The notes: generated by a model not told the origin, from the letters alone. A stretch of 64,000 nucleotides of DNA from Actinoalloteichus_B caeruleus (GCF_000718005.1 NZ_JODV01000012.1), one strand, 5' to 3'; shown: positions 43,048 to 51,958, numbered from the stretch's first letter. Numbers and translations: made by a program.

Positions 43048-44595
43048 ATGCTCAGGAGCGTCGTGATCGTGGGCGGGGGAACCGCGGGTTGGATGTCGGC
43101 GGCCTACCTCAAGGCCGCCTTCGCCGACCGCATCGAGGTCACCGTCGTCGAGTCACCCCGAGTCAGCACGATCGGGGTCGGCGAGGCGACGTTCAGCACG
43201 GTCCAACAGTTCTTCGACTACCTGGGACTCCGGGAAAGCGACTGGATGCCCAGGTGCAACGCGACCTACAAGCTGGGCATCCGTTTCGAGAACTGGCGGG
43301 CGAAGGGCCACCACTTCTACCACCCGTTCGAACGGCTGCGGGTGGTGGACGGTTTCCCCCTCAGCGACTGGTGGCTCCACGAGCCGGCCTCGGATCGCTT
43401 CGACAAGGACGTCTTCCTCGTCTCGTCCCTCGCGGACGCGAAGAAGTCCCCCCGGTTCCTGGACCACCGCCTGTTCGAACCGGAGCTGGACCTGGAGTCC
43501 GGTGGGCGGATGTACCGCACGACGCTGTCCGAGCAGAGCACTCAGTTCCCCTACGCCTACCACTTCGACGCGGCACTGCTCGCGGACTTCCTCACCGAGT
43601 ACGGCACCGACCGGGGCGTGCACCACGTCGTGGACCACGTCGAGGAGGTGGTGCTGGACGACCGGGGCTGGATCAGCCACGTCCGGACCAGGGAACACGG
43701 GGACGTGCGCGGTGACCTGTTCCTCGACTGCACGGGCTTCCGCGGCCTCCTGCTCGGCAAGGCCCTGGGTGAGCCCTTCGAGTCCTACCAGGACACCCTG
43801 CCCAACGACAGCGCGGTGGCTCTCCGCGTTCCGGTGGACGTGGAGACGAAGGGCCTGCGGCCCTGCACGACCGCCACCGCGATGGACGCGGGGTGGATCT
43901 GGACGATCCCCCTGTTCGACCGCATCGGGACGGGGTACGTCTACGCCAGCGACTACTGCTCCCCGGAGGATGCGGAGCGTGCCCTGCGCGAGTTCGTCGG
44001 GCCGGAGGCCGACGGGCTGGAGGCGAACCACATCCGGATGCGGATCGGCCGAAGCCGCGACTCGTGGGTCAACAACTGCGTGGCGGTGGGCCTGTCCAGC
44101 GGCTTCGTCGAGCCGCTGGAGTCGACGGGGATCTTCTTCATCCAGAACAACATCGAGAACCTGGTCAAGCACTTCCCGGACCAGCGGTGGTCCCCCCAGC
44201 TGCGGACGTCGTTCAACCGGGCCGTGAACCACGCGATGGACGGTGTTCGGGAGTTCCTGGTACTCCACTACCGGGCGGCCGCGCGGGCCGACAACGAGTA
44301 CTGGCGGGACGCCAAGACGCGCGTCATCCCGGACGGGCTCGGGGAACGGCTCGAGCAGTGGCGGACCAAGCTTCCCGACGCGGAGAGCATCTACCCCCAC
44401 TACCACGGTTTCGAGGCCTACTCCTACGTCTCGATGTTGATGGGGCTCGGGGGCATCCCGCTGGCCGCTCCCCCCGCACTGGCGCACATGGACGACACCT
44501 CGGCACGCGAGGAGATGCGGCTCATCCAGCACCAGGCGAAGGATCTGGTGGGGCGGCTGCCCAGCCAGTACGAGTACTTCGCCCAGTCGCACTGA
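43048..44595 (+). CDS. FADH2-dependent tryptophan halogenase
   Basis: A 515-residue flavin-dependent halogenase that chlorinates or brominates the indole ring of tryptophan. The start is ATG 43048 with GGAAGG upstream. The FAD site GGGTAGWM lies at residues 10-16, the catalytic lysine is Lys75 (NATYKLGIRFENW), the hallmark WxWxIP is GWIWTIPLF at 282-290, and the second catalytic residue is Glu358 in SGFVEPLESTG. All key residues are intact. Segments such as TDRFDKD-like SDRFDKD, LPNDSAVAL, and YWRDAKTRVIPDGLGERLE resemble, from memory, the SttH/Thal group of tryptophan 6-halogenases more than PrnA/RebH 7-halogenases; regiochemistry is not proven. A damaged flavin reductase follows 50 bases downstream. 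Confidence 0.95.
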   Translation: MLRSVVIVGGGTAGWMSAAYLKAAFADRIEVTVVESPRVSTIGVGEATFSTVQQFFDYLGLRESDWMPRCNATYKLGIRFENWRAKGHHFYHPFERLRVVDGFPLSDWWLHEPASDRFDKDVFLVSSLADAKKSPRFLDHRLFEPELDLESGGRMYRTTLSEQSTQFPYAYHFDAALLADFLTEYGTDRGVHHVVDHVEEVVLDDRGWISHVRTREHGDVRGDLFLDCTGFRGLLLGKALGEPFESYQDTLPNDSAVALRVPVDVETKGLRPCTTATAMDAGWIWTIPLFDRIGTGYVYASDYCSPEDAERALREFVGPEADGLEANHIRMRIGRSRDSWVNNCVAVGLSSGFVEPLESTGIFFIQNNIENLVKHFPDQRWSPQLRTSFNRAVNHAMDGVREFLVLHYRAAARADNEYWRDAKTRVIPDGLGERLEQWRTKLPDAESIYPHYHGFEAYSYVSMLMGLGGIPLAAPPALAHMDDTSAREEMRLIQHQAKDLVGRLPSQYEYFAQSH

Positions 44596-44645
44596 ACCGT
44601 GCCGGCGGAGGACGGGACCGTCGCGAAGCCGAAGGGGAGCGTGGT

Positions 44646-45135
44646 GTGACCGACGTGCCAGCGCTGCCAGCTGGTCCTCCCCCCGTGCCCTGGCCACGAG
44701 GGGAGGGCCGCGACGGGTTCGGCGTGCTGATGCCCGGGCTGCCCGCCGGAGTCGGGGCGGTCACCTCCGGTTCCCGCGATGCTCCGGTGCTGATGACGTG
44801 GGCGTCCCGCGCGCGGCGACTCCCAGACCCGCCGGTGTCGCTGGCGTGCCTCCCCGCCGCGAACCCGTCCCCGGCCGTCGCGCTCCGGCGCGGTGCCTTC
44901 GCGGTGTGCGCCGCGCCGGTGGCGGTCTGGCCGGTGGCGGAGCCGTCCTCCTCGGCGGTGTCCGGACCACCTCCCCCGGATTCCGGTGGCGGACGGGTCC
45001 TGGAGTGGCTGGGCCGCGCCGGGTGGGCGCGGCTCCGCTGGTCGACCGCTGGATGCGTGACGCGCACGGGCTCGGTGGCCACGAGGTCGTGCTCGGCGAG
45101 GTGGTCACCGCGCAGGGCACCGGGGCAGCGCCCAC
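44646..45135 (+). pseudogene. Frameshifted flavin reductase, former partner of the halogenase
   Basis: From GTG 44646 (AAGGGGAG upstream) the frame gives FGVLMPGLPAGVGAVTSGS, LPDPPVSLACLP and AVALRRGAFAVCAAP, matching the FMN-binding fold of RebF-type flavin reductases. That match is lost near 45010-45028. The C-terminal match then resumes in another frame (from 45026): GAAPLVDRWMRDAHGLGGHE followed by VVLGEVVTAQGTG, equivalent to the family's GDHEIVLGEV strand. An indel therefore splits the gene. Several normally conserved positions are also changed (TW in place of TxxS after the MT). Its function would have been to supply FADH2 to the halogenase; another reductase must do so now. Confidence 0.7.
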
Positions 45136-45343
45136 GGGGCCTCGCGTCGGACGCGGCGCGCCCGGTCACCGCCGGCTCCCCCCGCGCGACGCGCCCACGC
45201 CGGCCGTCCACAGCGGACGGGGCCGCTGGCCCCCACCGGTGTGGAGCGCTCGCCTTGGTCGACCCGCCGGCCCGGCGCGGGACGTGCGACCCGCCGGCAC
45301 CCGATGACCCGCGATTCCGCTCCCGACCACTGGAGACGTGTTG

Positions 45344-46603
45344 ATGACAGTCTGGGATCCGATCCTTGGGGTGCTGCACGTGGTGGGGGCCCTGGCCGCG
45401 GTGCTGCTGTTGGCCGTGCTCGGCCGCCGGCTGGCGGTGCTGCTCCGCCAGCCGAGCGTCATCGGCGAGATCGCGGCGGGCCTGCTGGTCGTTCCGCTGA
45501 TCGGGGCGGTGGCCGGGGAGGACACCGTCAGCCTCGTGCTCCCGGCGCCGGTGGTGGAGGTTCTGCACCTCGTCGGCACGGTCGGGCTGGTCCTGTTCCT
45601 GGTCAGCATCGTCCACGAGCTGGGAAGGAAGGACGGCGGGCTGCGCGCCGGCTCGGTCGGGTGGGTCACCGTGGGTTCGCTGGTACCGGCGTTGGGAAGC
45701 GGGTTGTTGCTGGGGTGGTGGGTGTTGTCCACCGGTGACGCGGAGCTGCGCGGCGACGCGCCCCTCCCGGCCTTCCTCCTGTTCGTCGCCATCGCGATGG
45801 CGGTGACGGCGGTACCGGTGTTGGCCCGCATCCTGGTGGACCGGAGGTTGAACGGAACTCCGGTGGGTGACCTCGCGATGTCGGCCGCCGTGGCGACGGA
45901 CCTGGTGGCGTGGGTTCTCCTCGCCGTCGCCATCGGGCTGACCGCCGGAGGGGTGGGCGGGGCGCTGGTGTCGATTCTCGTCATGGCGGTGGGGATCCCC
46001 ACCGCTCTGGGGTGTCGAGCTCTGCTGCGGTCGGGCGGGGCGTCCGCGTGGGCGTCGAGGTTCGTCCGGAGCACCTCGCTCCTCCTTGCCCTGGCCGCCC
46101 TGGGTACGGCGGTGCTGTTGGAACACTGGGGGCTCACGGCCGTGGTCGGTGCCTTCCTCGTTGGCCTCGCGGTTCCCGGCGGCGGTGCCCTCGGGGGGTG
46201 GGACGGCCCCGTGGGGCGGCTGGCGACCGTGGGGAGGGCGTTGGTCCCGGTGTTCTTCGTCGTCGCGGGTCTGGACCTCTTCAGCGGCCCGAGCAGCGGC
46301 TTCCCCCTGGGCACGACGGTGCTCGCGGTCGTGCTCGGGATCCTGGGCAAGGTCGGCGGGGGCTACCTGGGGGCCCGGCTGGCCCGGCTGCCCAGGGGTG
46401 AGGCGGCCACCTTCGCGGTGCTGATGAACACGCGGGGGCTCACCGAGATCGTGGTGCTCCAGGCCGGCTACGCGGCCGGTATCCTCTCGGCCGGCCTGTT
46501 CCTGGTGCTCGTGGCGATGGCCCTGGTGACGACCGCGATGACCGGGCCGCTGTTGTCCCTCCTCGCCAGCAGGCGGCGACCCGCCGAACCGGCCACGGTG
46601 TAG
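45344..46603 (+). CDS. Cation:proton antiporter (CPA2/Kef-type)
   Basis: A 419-residue integral membrane protein with about twelve hydrophobic segments. ATG 45344 is eight bases after GGAG and is preferred over GTG 45338. The N-terminal LLAVLGRRLAVLLRQPSVIG then GEIAAGLLVVPLIG, the AVTAVPVLARILVDRRLNGT motif and the AMSAAVATDLVAWVLLA segment with the conserved acidic residue are typical of Na+/H+ antiporters. The same is true of FFVVAGLDLFSGP and LMNTRGLTEIVVLQAGY. Antiporters of this class are common at the edge of antibiotic clusters, where they may export product or balance ions. There is no TrkA-N regulatory domain. Confidence 0.9.
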   Translation: MTVWDPILGVLHVVGALAAVLLLAVLGRRLAVLLRQPSVIGEIAAGLLVVPLIGAVAGEDTVSLVLPAPVVEVLHLVGTVGLVLFLVSIVHELGRKDGGLRAGSVGWVTVGSLVPALGSGLLLGWWVLSTGDAELRGDAPLPAFLLFVAIAMAVTAVPVLARILVDRRLNGTPVGDLAMSAAVATDLVAWVLLAVAIGLTAGGVGGALVSILVMAVGIPTALGCRALLRSGGASAWASRFVRSTSLLLALAALGTAVLLEHWGLTAVVGAFLVGLAVPGGGALGGWDGPVGRLATVGRALVPVFFVVAGLDLFSGPSSGFPLGTTVLAVVLGILGKVGGGYLGARLARLPRGEAATFAVLMNTRGLTEIVVLQAGYAAGILSAGLFLVLVAMALVTTAMTGPLLSLLASRRRPAEPATV

Positions 46604-46639
46604 CGCTCGCCTCGGCGATGGAACGTGGCGCGGTGGCGG

Positions 46640-46659
46640 GCATCCGTCGCCGGGGATGC
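46640..46659. terminator. Candidate terminator between convergent genes
   Basis: Stem GCATCC (46640-46645) / GGATGC (46654-46659) with an eight-base loop lies between the antiporter stop and the convergent GntR stop. Position supports it; no U-tract. Confidence 0.35.
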
Positions 46660-46682
46660 GGTTGGTGGCCGGGGTGGCGGCG

Positions 46683-47114
46683 TCAGAGGCGGGCGCTCAC
46701 CGGCGGTGTCGGGTCGGCCGCGGCCTGGCCGAAGGCTCGCTGCACCTGGGAACAGCGCTCGATCACCTCGGACCGGCTCAGTCCGAGCACTTCGGCCTCG
46801 GCGAGCAGGGTGCGCAGCCGACGGTGCCAGTCCTCCACGAAGCGGGGGGCGGCGGGTCCGGATCGGCGGTCCCGGCGGACGACGGCCCCGCTCCCCCGGT
46901 TGATCCGGATGACTCCTTCTCGGCGCAGCAGGTCGTAGGCCTTGCCCACCGTGTGGAAGTTGATGGCGAGGTCGCTCGCGAGCTTCCTCGTGGATGGCAG
47001 GACCGTCCCCTCAGCGAGTCGGCCGTCGGCGACGGCCTCCACCAGTCGGTCCCGAATCTGCTGGTAGATCGGAATTTCGCTGTCGAGGTCGAGATTGAGG
47101 CGCACCCACGCCAT
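46683..47114 (-). CDS. GntR transcriptional regulator, YtrA subfamily
   Basis: A 143-residue repressor. The winged helix begins right after the start (LDSEIPIYQQIRDRLVEAV) and continues through LPSTRKLASDLAINFHTV and YDLLRREGVIRINRGSGAVV. A short helical dimerisation tail of about 60 residues follows, as in YtrA proteins. The family usually controls adjacent ABC transporter genes, and a small protein plus ABC exporter lie divergently at 47415-49512. A near-palindrome abuts the start codon, leaving no separate ribosome site, so the mRNA may be leaderless. The effector is unknown; cell-wall antibiotics induce the Bacillus prototype. Confidence 0.9.
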   Translation of the reverse strand: MAWVRLNLDLDSEIPIYQQIRDRLVEAVADGRLAEGTVLPSTRKLASDLAINFHTVGKAYDLLRREGVIRINRGSGAVVRRDRRSGPAAPRFVEDWHRRLRTLLAEAEVLGLSRSEVIERCSQVQRAFGQAAADPTPPVSARL

Positions 47115-47414
47115 CCTAGCTGGTATACATCAACTAGAACACAAGATCAGCTGGGGGTGGATGGCGCGGTGGGGCGACCGGTAGCGGCCGAGGGAGCACC
47201 GGCGTCCTCGCGGACCCGCCCCGGGCCAGGGCCGGTCACGCGCGCGGACGGCGGAGGAGCGATCGGCCCGCCCCGACGGGCCACCCAGCTGCCGCCTGAC
47301 TCGGCGGTACCTCCACGCGCGTCGCCCGTCGGGGGTGGGACGGGCCGTGCCAGCACTTCCAGGCACATCGGGAGGGCGCGCCACGCGGGCGCGCCGTCGG
47401 GAAAGGGGACGAGC
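47115..47414. other. Divergent promoter region between the GntR regulator and the ABC operon
   Basis: This 300-base region holds the operator-like palindrome beside the regulator start and the ribosome site (AAAGGGG) of the PH-like gene at its right end. I see no gene in it. Confidence 0.5.
47116..47137. promoter_or_regulatory. Operator-like imperfect palindrome next to the YtrA-type regulator
   Basis: The 22-base sequence begins CTAGCTG, ends CAACTAG and has a central GTATAC. Eight of eleven base pairs match between its halves. It directly precedes the regulator's ATG and is AT-rich against the surrounding sequence. It probably serves as autoregulatory operator and overlaps the promoter. 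Confidence 0.5.
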
Positions 47415-47786
47415 ATGGCTTCCGTGACCGTGTCGGACGACGAGGTCGTCGTCAGGTTCAACGCCGCCGAGGTCCCGCTGGTGGCCCGGCGCGTGGTGAC
47501 GATCCCGCTCTCCGCCGTCAGGGACGTCACCGTCGTCGAGAAGTCCCTGTCCACCAAGGGTGCGCGCCGCGCGGGGATGTTCGTCACCGGGGTGATGAAG
47601 GTCGGCATGTGGGGAACCGGGACCGGGATCCAGCAACTCGTCTCGGTCCGCCGGGGCACCCCTGCGCTGCGGATCATCCTGGACAAGTACGACGCCGGGC
47701 TGCGGATCGACGAGGTGATGGTCAGCACCCCCGACGCCGCCTCGGTCGCGGGTGACATCGCACGTCGACGGGCGGCGTCCCGGTGA
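47415..47786 (+). CDS. Small PH-like (bPH/DUF4429-type) protein
   Basis: A 123-residue protein, mostly predicted beta strands, starting at ATG 47415 with AAAGGGG upstream. The pattern VVVRFNAAEVPLVARRVVTI with PLSAVRDVTVVEK, a Gly-rich turn region and RIILDKYDAGLRIDEV resembles bacterial PH-like domains. No membrane helix is evident. Its stop overlaps the ATPase start as GTGA, so it belongs to the ABC operon and may act as an accessory or sensor of the exporter. Family assignment is tentative. Confidence 0.6.
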   Translation: MASVTVSDDEVVVRFNAAEVPLVARRVVTIPLSAVRDVTVVEKSLSTKGARRAGMFVTGVMKVGMWGTGTGIQQLVSVRRGTPALRIILDKYDAGLRIDEVMVSTPDAASVAGDIARRRAASR

Positions 47787-48718
47787 GCGGGGACGGCGGG
47801 GTCCGGGTCGAGGTGCGCGACCTGACCAAAAGGTTCGGCTCCGTCACGGCGGTCAACGGCCTGAGCTTCACGGTCGAACCGGGTGTGGTCACCGGATTCC
47901 TCGGCCCGAACGGGGCCGGGAAGACGACCACCATGAGGATGATCCTCGGCCTGGTCACCCCGACCTCGGGCACCGCGACCATCGGCGGCCGCCCCTACGC
48001 GGACCTGCCGCACCCTTCCCGCACCGTCGGCGCGGTCCTCGACTCGTCCAGCTTCCACCCGGGCCACGTCGCCCGCGACCACCTCGCCGTGTACTGCCGC
48101 ATGGGTGGCTACCCGCTCAGCCGGGTCGACGAGGTCATCCACCAGCTGGGCATCGGCGAGTTCGCCGGCAGGAGGACGCGGGGCTTCTCCACGGGCATGC
48201 GGCAGCGGTTGAACCTGGCCACGGCGCTCCTCGGGGACGCGCGAGTGCTGTTGCTGGACGAGCCCGGCAACGGGCTCGACCCGGAGGGGATCGCCTGGTT
48301 GCGCTCCTTCCTGAAGGGCCTCGCCGACCAGGGGCGCACCGTCCTGGTGTCGAGCCACGTGCTCAGCGAGGTCGAGCAGGTCGTGGACGAGGTCGTCGTG
48401 GTGCGCCGGGGGGAACTGGTGGCCTCCGGGACCATGGCCGAACTGTCCTCGGCCGCGACGGCGGCCGTCGTCGTCCGCTCACCGGACGACGAACGCCTTG
48501 CCGAGACGTTGCGCGCCGAGTCCGTCCAGGGGACGCGCGCCACCTCGGTCGAGCGGCTCGAAGCCGGCACGATCCGCGTCGAGGGACTCACCACCGCCCA
48601 GATCGCGGACCTCGCCGCCGACCACCGGCTCCGGGTGCACGAGTTGACGCCGGAACGATCCACCCTCGAACAGGTCTTCCTACGACTGACCTCGGACCCC
48701 AGGGAGAGTGTCCGGTGA
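47783..48718 (+). CDS. ABC transporter ATP-binding protein (BcrA/CcmA-like exporter)
   Basis: A 311-residue ATPase. Walker A is GPNGAGKTTTMRM near residue 47, the signature region FSTGMRQRLNLATALLG, Walker B VLLLDEPGNGLDPEG and the switch histidine is in VLVSSHVLSEVEQ. A C-terminal regulatory part of about 95 residues follows, as in drug-resistance ATPases (BcrA, DrrA). It is coupled by four-base overlaps to the genes on both sides and forms the exporter with the downstream permease. The GntR regulator next door is the presumed controller. Substrate unknown. Confidence 0.92.
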   Translation: MSGDGGVRVEVRDLTKRFGSVTAVNGLSFTVEPGVVTGFLGPNGAGKTTTMRMILGLVTPTSGTATIGGRPYADLPHPSRTVGAVLDSSSFHPGHVARDHLAVYCRMGGYPLSRVDEVIHQLGIGEFAGRRTRGFSTGMRQRLNLATALLGDARVLLLDEPGNGLDPEGIAWLRSFLKGLADQGRTVLVSSHVLSEVEQVVDEVVVVRRGELVASGTMAELSSAATAAVVVRSPDDERLAETLRAESVQGTRATSVERLEAGTIRVEGLTTAQIADLAADHRLRVHELTPERSTLEQVFLRLTSDPRESVR

Positions 48719-49512
48719 ACCGGTTGATCAGCGCGGAGGCGACGCGTCTGCTGTCCTCGCGGCTCTGGCTCGGAGCACTCATCGGCGCCCTGGTCTGCGG
48801 CGGCGTCCTGATCGGCGGATTGACCCTGTTGGGGCCGGAGAACTTCGATCCTCCGATGCCGGGGCTGGACACCGAGGAGGGGGTCCGCGGCCTCCTCGGC
48901 ATGCTGTCCTTCACCGTGTTCGTGCCGGCAGCGCTCGGCACGCTCGCCGTGACCTCCGAGTACCGGCACCGCACCATCTCCTTCACCTTCCTGTTCGAAC
49001 CCCGTCGGTGGCGGGTCCTGGTGGCGAAGCTGATCACCTTCGCGGTCGCCGGGCTCTGCTACGGCGCGATCGTGGCGGGCACGGCCGGGGCGGCGCTGTA
49101 CGGCGGGGCGGCGGCACGGGACATCACCCTCGGGCTCCCGGGTGCGACGGTGGCGGAGCTGCTGGTTCGCGTGGCGTTGGCGATGGCCGCGTTCATGGTC
49201 ATCGGAGTCGGGTTCGGCGCGCTCATCCGCAACCAGATCGCGGCGTTGGCCGCCGTGGTCGGCTACCTCTACCTGGTGGAGCTGGTGCTGCTGGCGGTGC
49301 CCGGCATCAACGCCGTCTACCCCTACCTCCCGGGTGGGGCGACGGCGTCACTGACCGGGTTCACCTACCTCGCCGACGCCATCGCCGAGCAGACCAGCGG
49401 CTCGTCCAGCACCCTGCTGTCCGCGCCGCTGGGCGCCCTCGTGCTCGCCGGCTACGCGATCGTCGCGGCCGCCCTCGCGGTCGCGGTGCCGCTGCGGCGG
49501 GACGTCACGTGA
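48715..49512 (+). CDS. ABC transporter permease (ABC-2/BcrB-like)
   Basis: A 265-residue membrane protein with six predicted helices, starting at GTG 48715 which overlaps the ATPase stop. The cytoplasmic motif TSEYRHRTISFTFLFEPRRW between helices 2 and 3 is typical of BcrB-type permeases (usually ExxxxTxxxxL). The final helix ends in a basic tail. It pairs with the upstream ATPase to export a lipid-like or antibiotic substrate. Its last 8 bases overlap the convergent beta-helix/AAA gene end. Confidence 0.88.
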   Translation: MNRLISAEATRLLSSRLWLGALIGALVCGGVLIGGLTLLGPENFDPPMPGLDTEEGVRGLLGMLSFTVFVPAALGTLAVTSEYRHRTISFTFLFEPRRWRVLVAKLITFAVAGLCYGAIVAGTAGAALYGGAAARDITLGLPGATVAELLVRVALAMAAFMVIGVGFGALIRNQIAALAAVVGYLYLVELVLLAVPGINAVYPYLPGGATASLTGFTYLADAIAEQTSGSSSTLLSAPLGALVLAGYAIVAAALAVAVPLRRDVT

Positions 49513-51958
49513 CGGACTGACCGGCGGGCTTCAGGAAGTCCAGGTCCGCCACGGTCAGCTTGGTCAGGTCGGAGGTCGAGGCGTCCGAGGTGACCGCCAA
49601 CCGGGAAGCCTGCCGGTCCACCATGTGCTCGAAGGTCTTGCGGGCGGTGCGACCGTTGCCGAAGGTGGCGTCCTTGGGCAGCACCTCGAAGTAGTCGCGG
49701 AGCACCACCGCCGCGTCGTGGTCGAGCTGGTAGTCGTGCCGTTCGCACTGCTGGCGGATGATCGTGACCATCTCGTCGGCGTCGTAGTTCTCGAACTCGA
49801 TGGTGCGGGTGAACCGGGACTCCAGCCCCGGGTTGGAGGCGAGGAACTCCCGCATCTCCTTCGAGTAGCCGGCGACGATGACGACGACCTCGCTGCGGTG
49901 GTCCTCCATCAGCTTCACGATGGTGTCGATGGCCTCGCGGCCGAAGTCCGGGCCGGTTCCGCCGCTCTGCGCGCTGAGCGTGTAGGCCTCGTCGATGAAG
50001 AGGACGCCGCCCAGCGCCTTGGTGAACGCCTCGGTCGTCTTGATCGCGGTGCCACCGATGATCTGGGCGACCAGGTCGGCCCTGGCGACCTCGACGAGGT
50101 GCCCCGAGGTCAGCACGCCGAGTTCGGCGAGGATCGCGCCGTAGAGCCGGCCCACCGTGGTCTTGCCGGTTCCCGGGGCACCGGCGAAGACGAGGTGGCG
50201 GCTCATCGGGGGAACCGAGAGGCCCGCCTCCTGCCGGCGTTTCGCCATCCGGTTCAGGTTGACCAGGCCGGTCACGTCCCGCTTGACGCCTTCCAGGCCG
50301 ACCAGGCCGTGGAGTTCGGCGAGGGGAGCGCTGAGGCTGTCACCCCCGTTCCCGTTGGCGGTCTCGGCGCGGGCCGGCTGGCTGGCTGCCCCCGGTGCGG
50401 GGGCGGCGGCCGCGCCGCCCTCTCCCGCGGTCAGGTAGGCGTCGGGGAACCCGTTGCGCTCGCTGGTCAGCGAGGTCACCGTGAGCCGCGCGTCGGCCAA
50501 CAACCGGCGGAGCCCGGCTCCGGTGTTGCCCCGGGTGACGCAGTCCCGGACCGTGACGGGCTCGGCGGTCTGGACGTGGACGCCGTCGCTGCCGTTGTCG
50601 GTGAACTCGCAGCCGGTCAGTTCCGCGCTGCCCTCGGCGGTGACCTGCACCCCGTGGCCGCCGCTGCCCCGGCTCCGGGAGCCGCTCATCACCACCCGGC
50701 CGCCCTTGCCGACGAACACGCCGTCCCCACCGGACCCGTAGACGTCGCAGCCCGTGAACGCGGCGGTGCCGCCCTTGGTGACGGCCAGCCCCGACGTCCT
50801 GGCGCCCTGGACGCTGCCGCCGTCGACACCGACCTTCGCGTTCTCCGCGACCAGGACGGCGGCGGCGCCGCAGCGTTCGACCTCCATGCGGGTGAGTTCG
50901 GCGGTGGCGCCCTCGACCACCTCGACGGCGTTGCCGCCGGAGTCGCGCACTCGCAGCCGGGTCAGGCTCGCCGTGGTCCCCTCGGCGTGCACGCCGACCC
51001 CGGCACCGGCCGGGGTGGACACCACCAGTTCCTCCGCGTCCAGGGTGGAGCCGTCGGTGAGCAGCACCCCGGCGCCGCCCACGTCGGTGATGACGCAGCC
51101 CCGCACGGTCAGGGTCGACTGGCCGGCGGCGCGGAGGCCGTGCTCCCGGGCGTTGGACACCCGGAACTGGCTGAGCGTGGCGGTGGTGCGCTGGGAGACG
51201 AGCAGGCCCTCGGCCGTCCGCTCGGCCTGGCAGTCGTCCACGCTGACGGAGCCGGTGGTCGCCAGGTAGAAGCCGACGCCCTCCGACTCGCGGACGGTGA
51301 CCCGGCGCAGGTCCGCGCTGGCCCCCTCCTCGACGGCGACCGCCGGTTTGGCCGCGCCGGCGATCACGGTGTCGCTGACGGCGACGCTCGCGTCACCGTT
51401 GAGGCAGATCCCGTTGCCGGCGACCCTGGCGATGTGGCACCCGGACACGGAGAGCCGCCCGCGTTGGGCGACGACGACGGCCGAGGTGCCCAGGTCCTCG
51501 AAACGGCACTGGCGCAGTTGGCTGCGCACGGATGCGGTGATGACGACACCGGCGCCACCGGGGTTGGTCACCCGGCTGTCCGCCAGGTTCACGGCGCCGC
51601 GTTCGTGCGCGACCAGGGCGGCCCAGCCCTGGGCGCTGATCTCGCATTCCGTGATGGTGCTCCGCCCTTCCTGGCTGATGAGGGCGGGGGCCTCCTGGTC
51701 GGTGGAGCGGACGGTGAGGCCGGAGAGGGTGACCGGGGCGAGCAGGTTCAGCGGTGTTCCCGTCTCGGAGAGGATCTCGACCGTGCCGGGGCCGTCCTCC
51801 GCCGTGATCGTCACCTGCCGGGTGACGACCAGTGCCTCCGTGTACCGGCCGGGGCCGACGCTGATGACGGCGCCGTCGGGCGCGGTGGCCAGGGCACCGG
51901 CGAGCGACCGGTGCTGTCCGGGCTCGACCGCCGAGACACTGATGAGCTGCCCGGTCAT
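49505..51958 (-). CDS. Right-handed beta-helix protein fused to a CbxX/CfxQ-type AAA ATPase
   Basis: An 817-residue fusion starting at ATG 51958, which overlaps the LAL regulator stop as ATGA. Residues about 10-530 are a long run of short beta-helix coils with recurring patterns such as GAGVVITASV and GGDGVFVGKGG. An Ala/Pro linker follows. The C-terminal AAA module has Walker A GAPGTGKTTVGRL near residue 596, Walker B GGVLFIDEAYTL, sensor region VIVAGYSKEM and arginine finger region LESRFTRTIEF. The AAA part resembles EccA of type VII secretion and CbxX. It may remodel a secreted complex, but no other secretion gene is in the window. Confidence 0.88.
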   Translation of the reverse strand: MTGQLISVSAVEPGQHRSLAGALATAPDGAVISVGPGRYTEALVVTRQVTITAEDGPGTVEILSETGTPLNLLAPVTLSGLTVRSTDQEAPALISQEGRSTITECEISAQGWAALVAHERGAVNLADSRVTNPGGAGVVITASVRSQLRQCRFEDLGTSAVVVAQRGRLSVSGCHIARVAGNGICLNGDASVAVSDTVIAGAAKPAVAVEEGASADLRRVTVRESEGVGFYLATTGSVSVDDCQAERTAEGLLVSQRTTATLSQFRVSNAREHGLRAAGQSTLTVRGCVITDVGGAGVLLTDGSTLDAEELVVSTPAGAGVGVHAEGTTASLTRLRVRDSGGNAVEVVEGATAELTRMEVERCGAAAVLVAENAKVGVDGGSVQGARTSGLAVTKGGTAAFTGCDVYGSGGDGVFVGKGGRVVMSGSRSRGSGGHGVQVTAEGSAELTGCEFTDNGSDGVHVQTAEPVTVRDCVTRGNTGAGLRRLLADARLTVTSLTSERNGFPDAYLTAGEGGAAAAPAPGAASQPARAETANGNGGDSLSAPLAELHGLVGLEGVKRDVTGLVNLNRMAKRRQEAGLSVPPMSRHLVFAGAPGTGKTTVGRLYGAILAELGVLTSGHLVEVARADLVAQIIGGTAIKTTEAFTKALGGVLFIDEAYTLSAQSGGTGPDFGREAIDTIVKLMEDHRSEVVVIVAGYSKEMREFLASNPGLESRFTRTIEFENYDADEMVTIIRQQCERHDYQLDHDAAVVLRDYFEVLPKDATFGNGRTARKTFEHMVDRQASRLAVTSDASTSDLTKLTVADLDFLKPAGQSVT

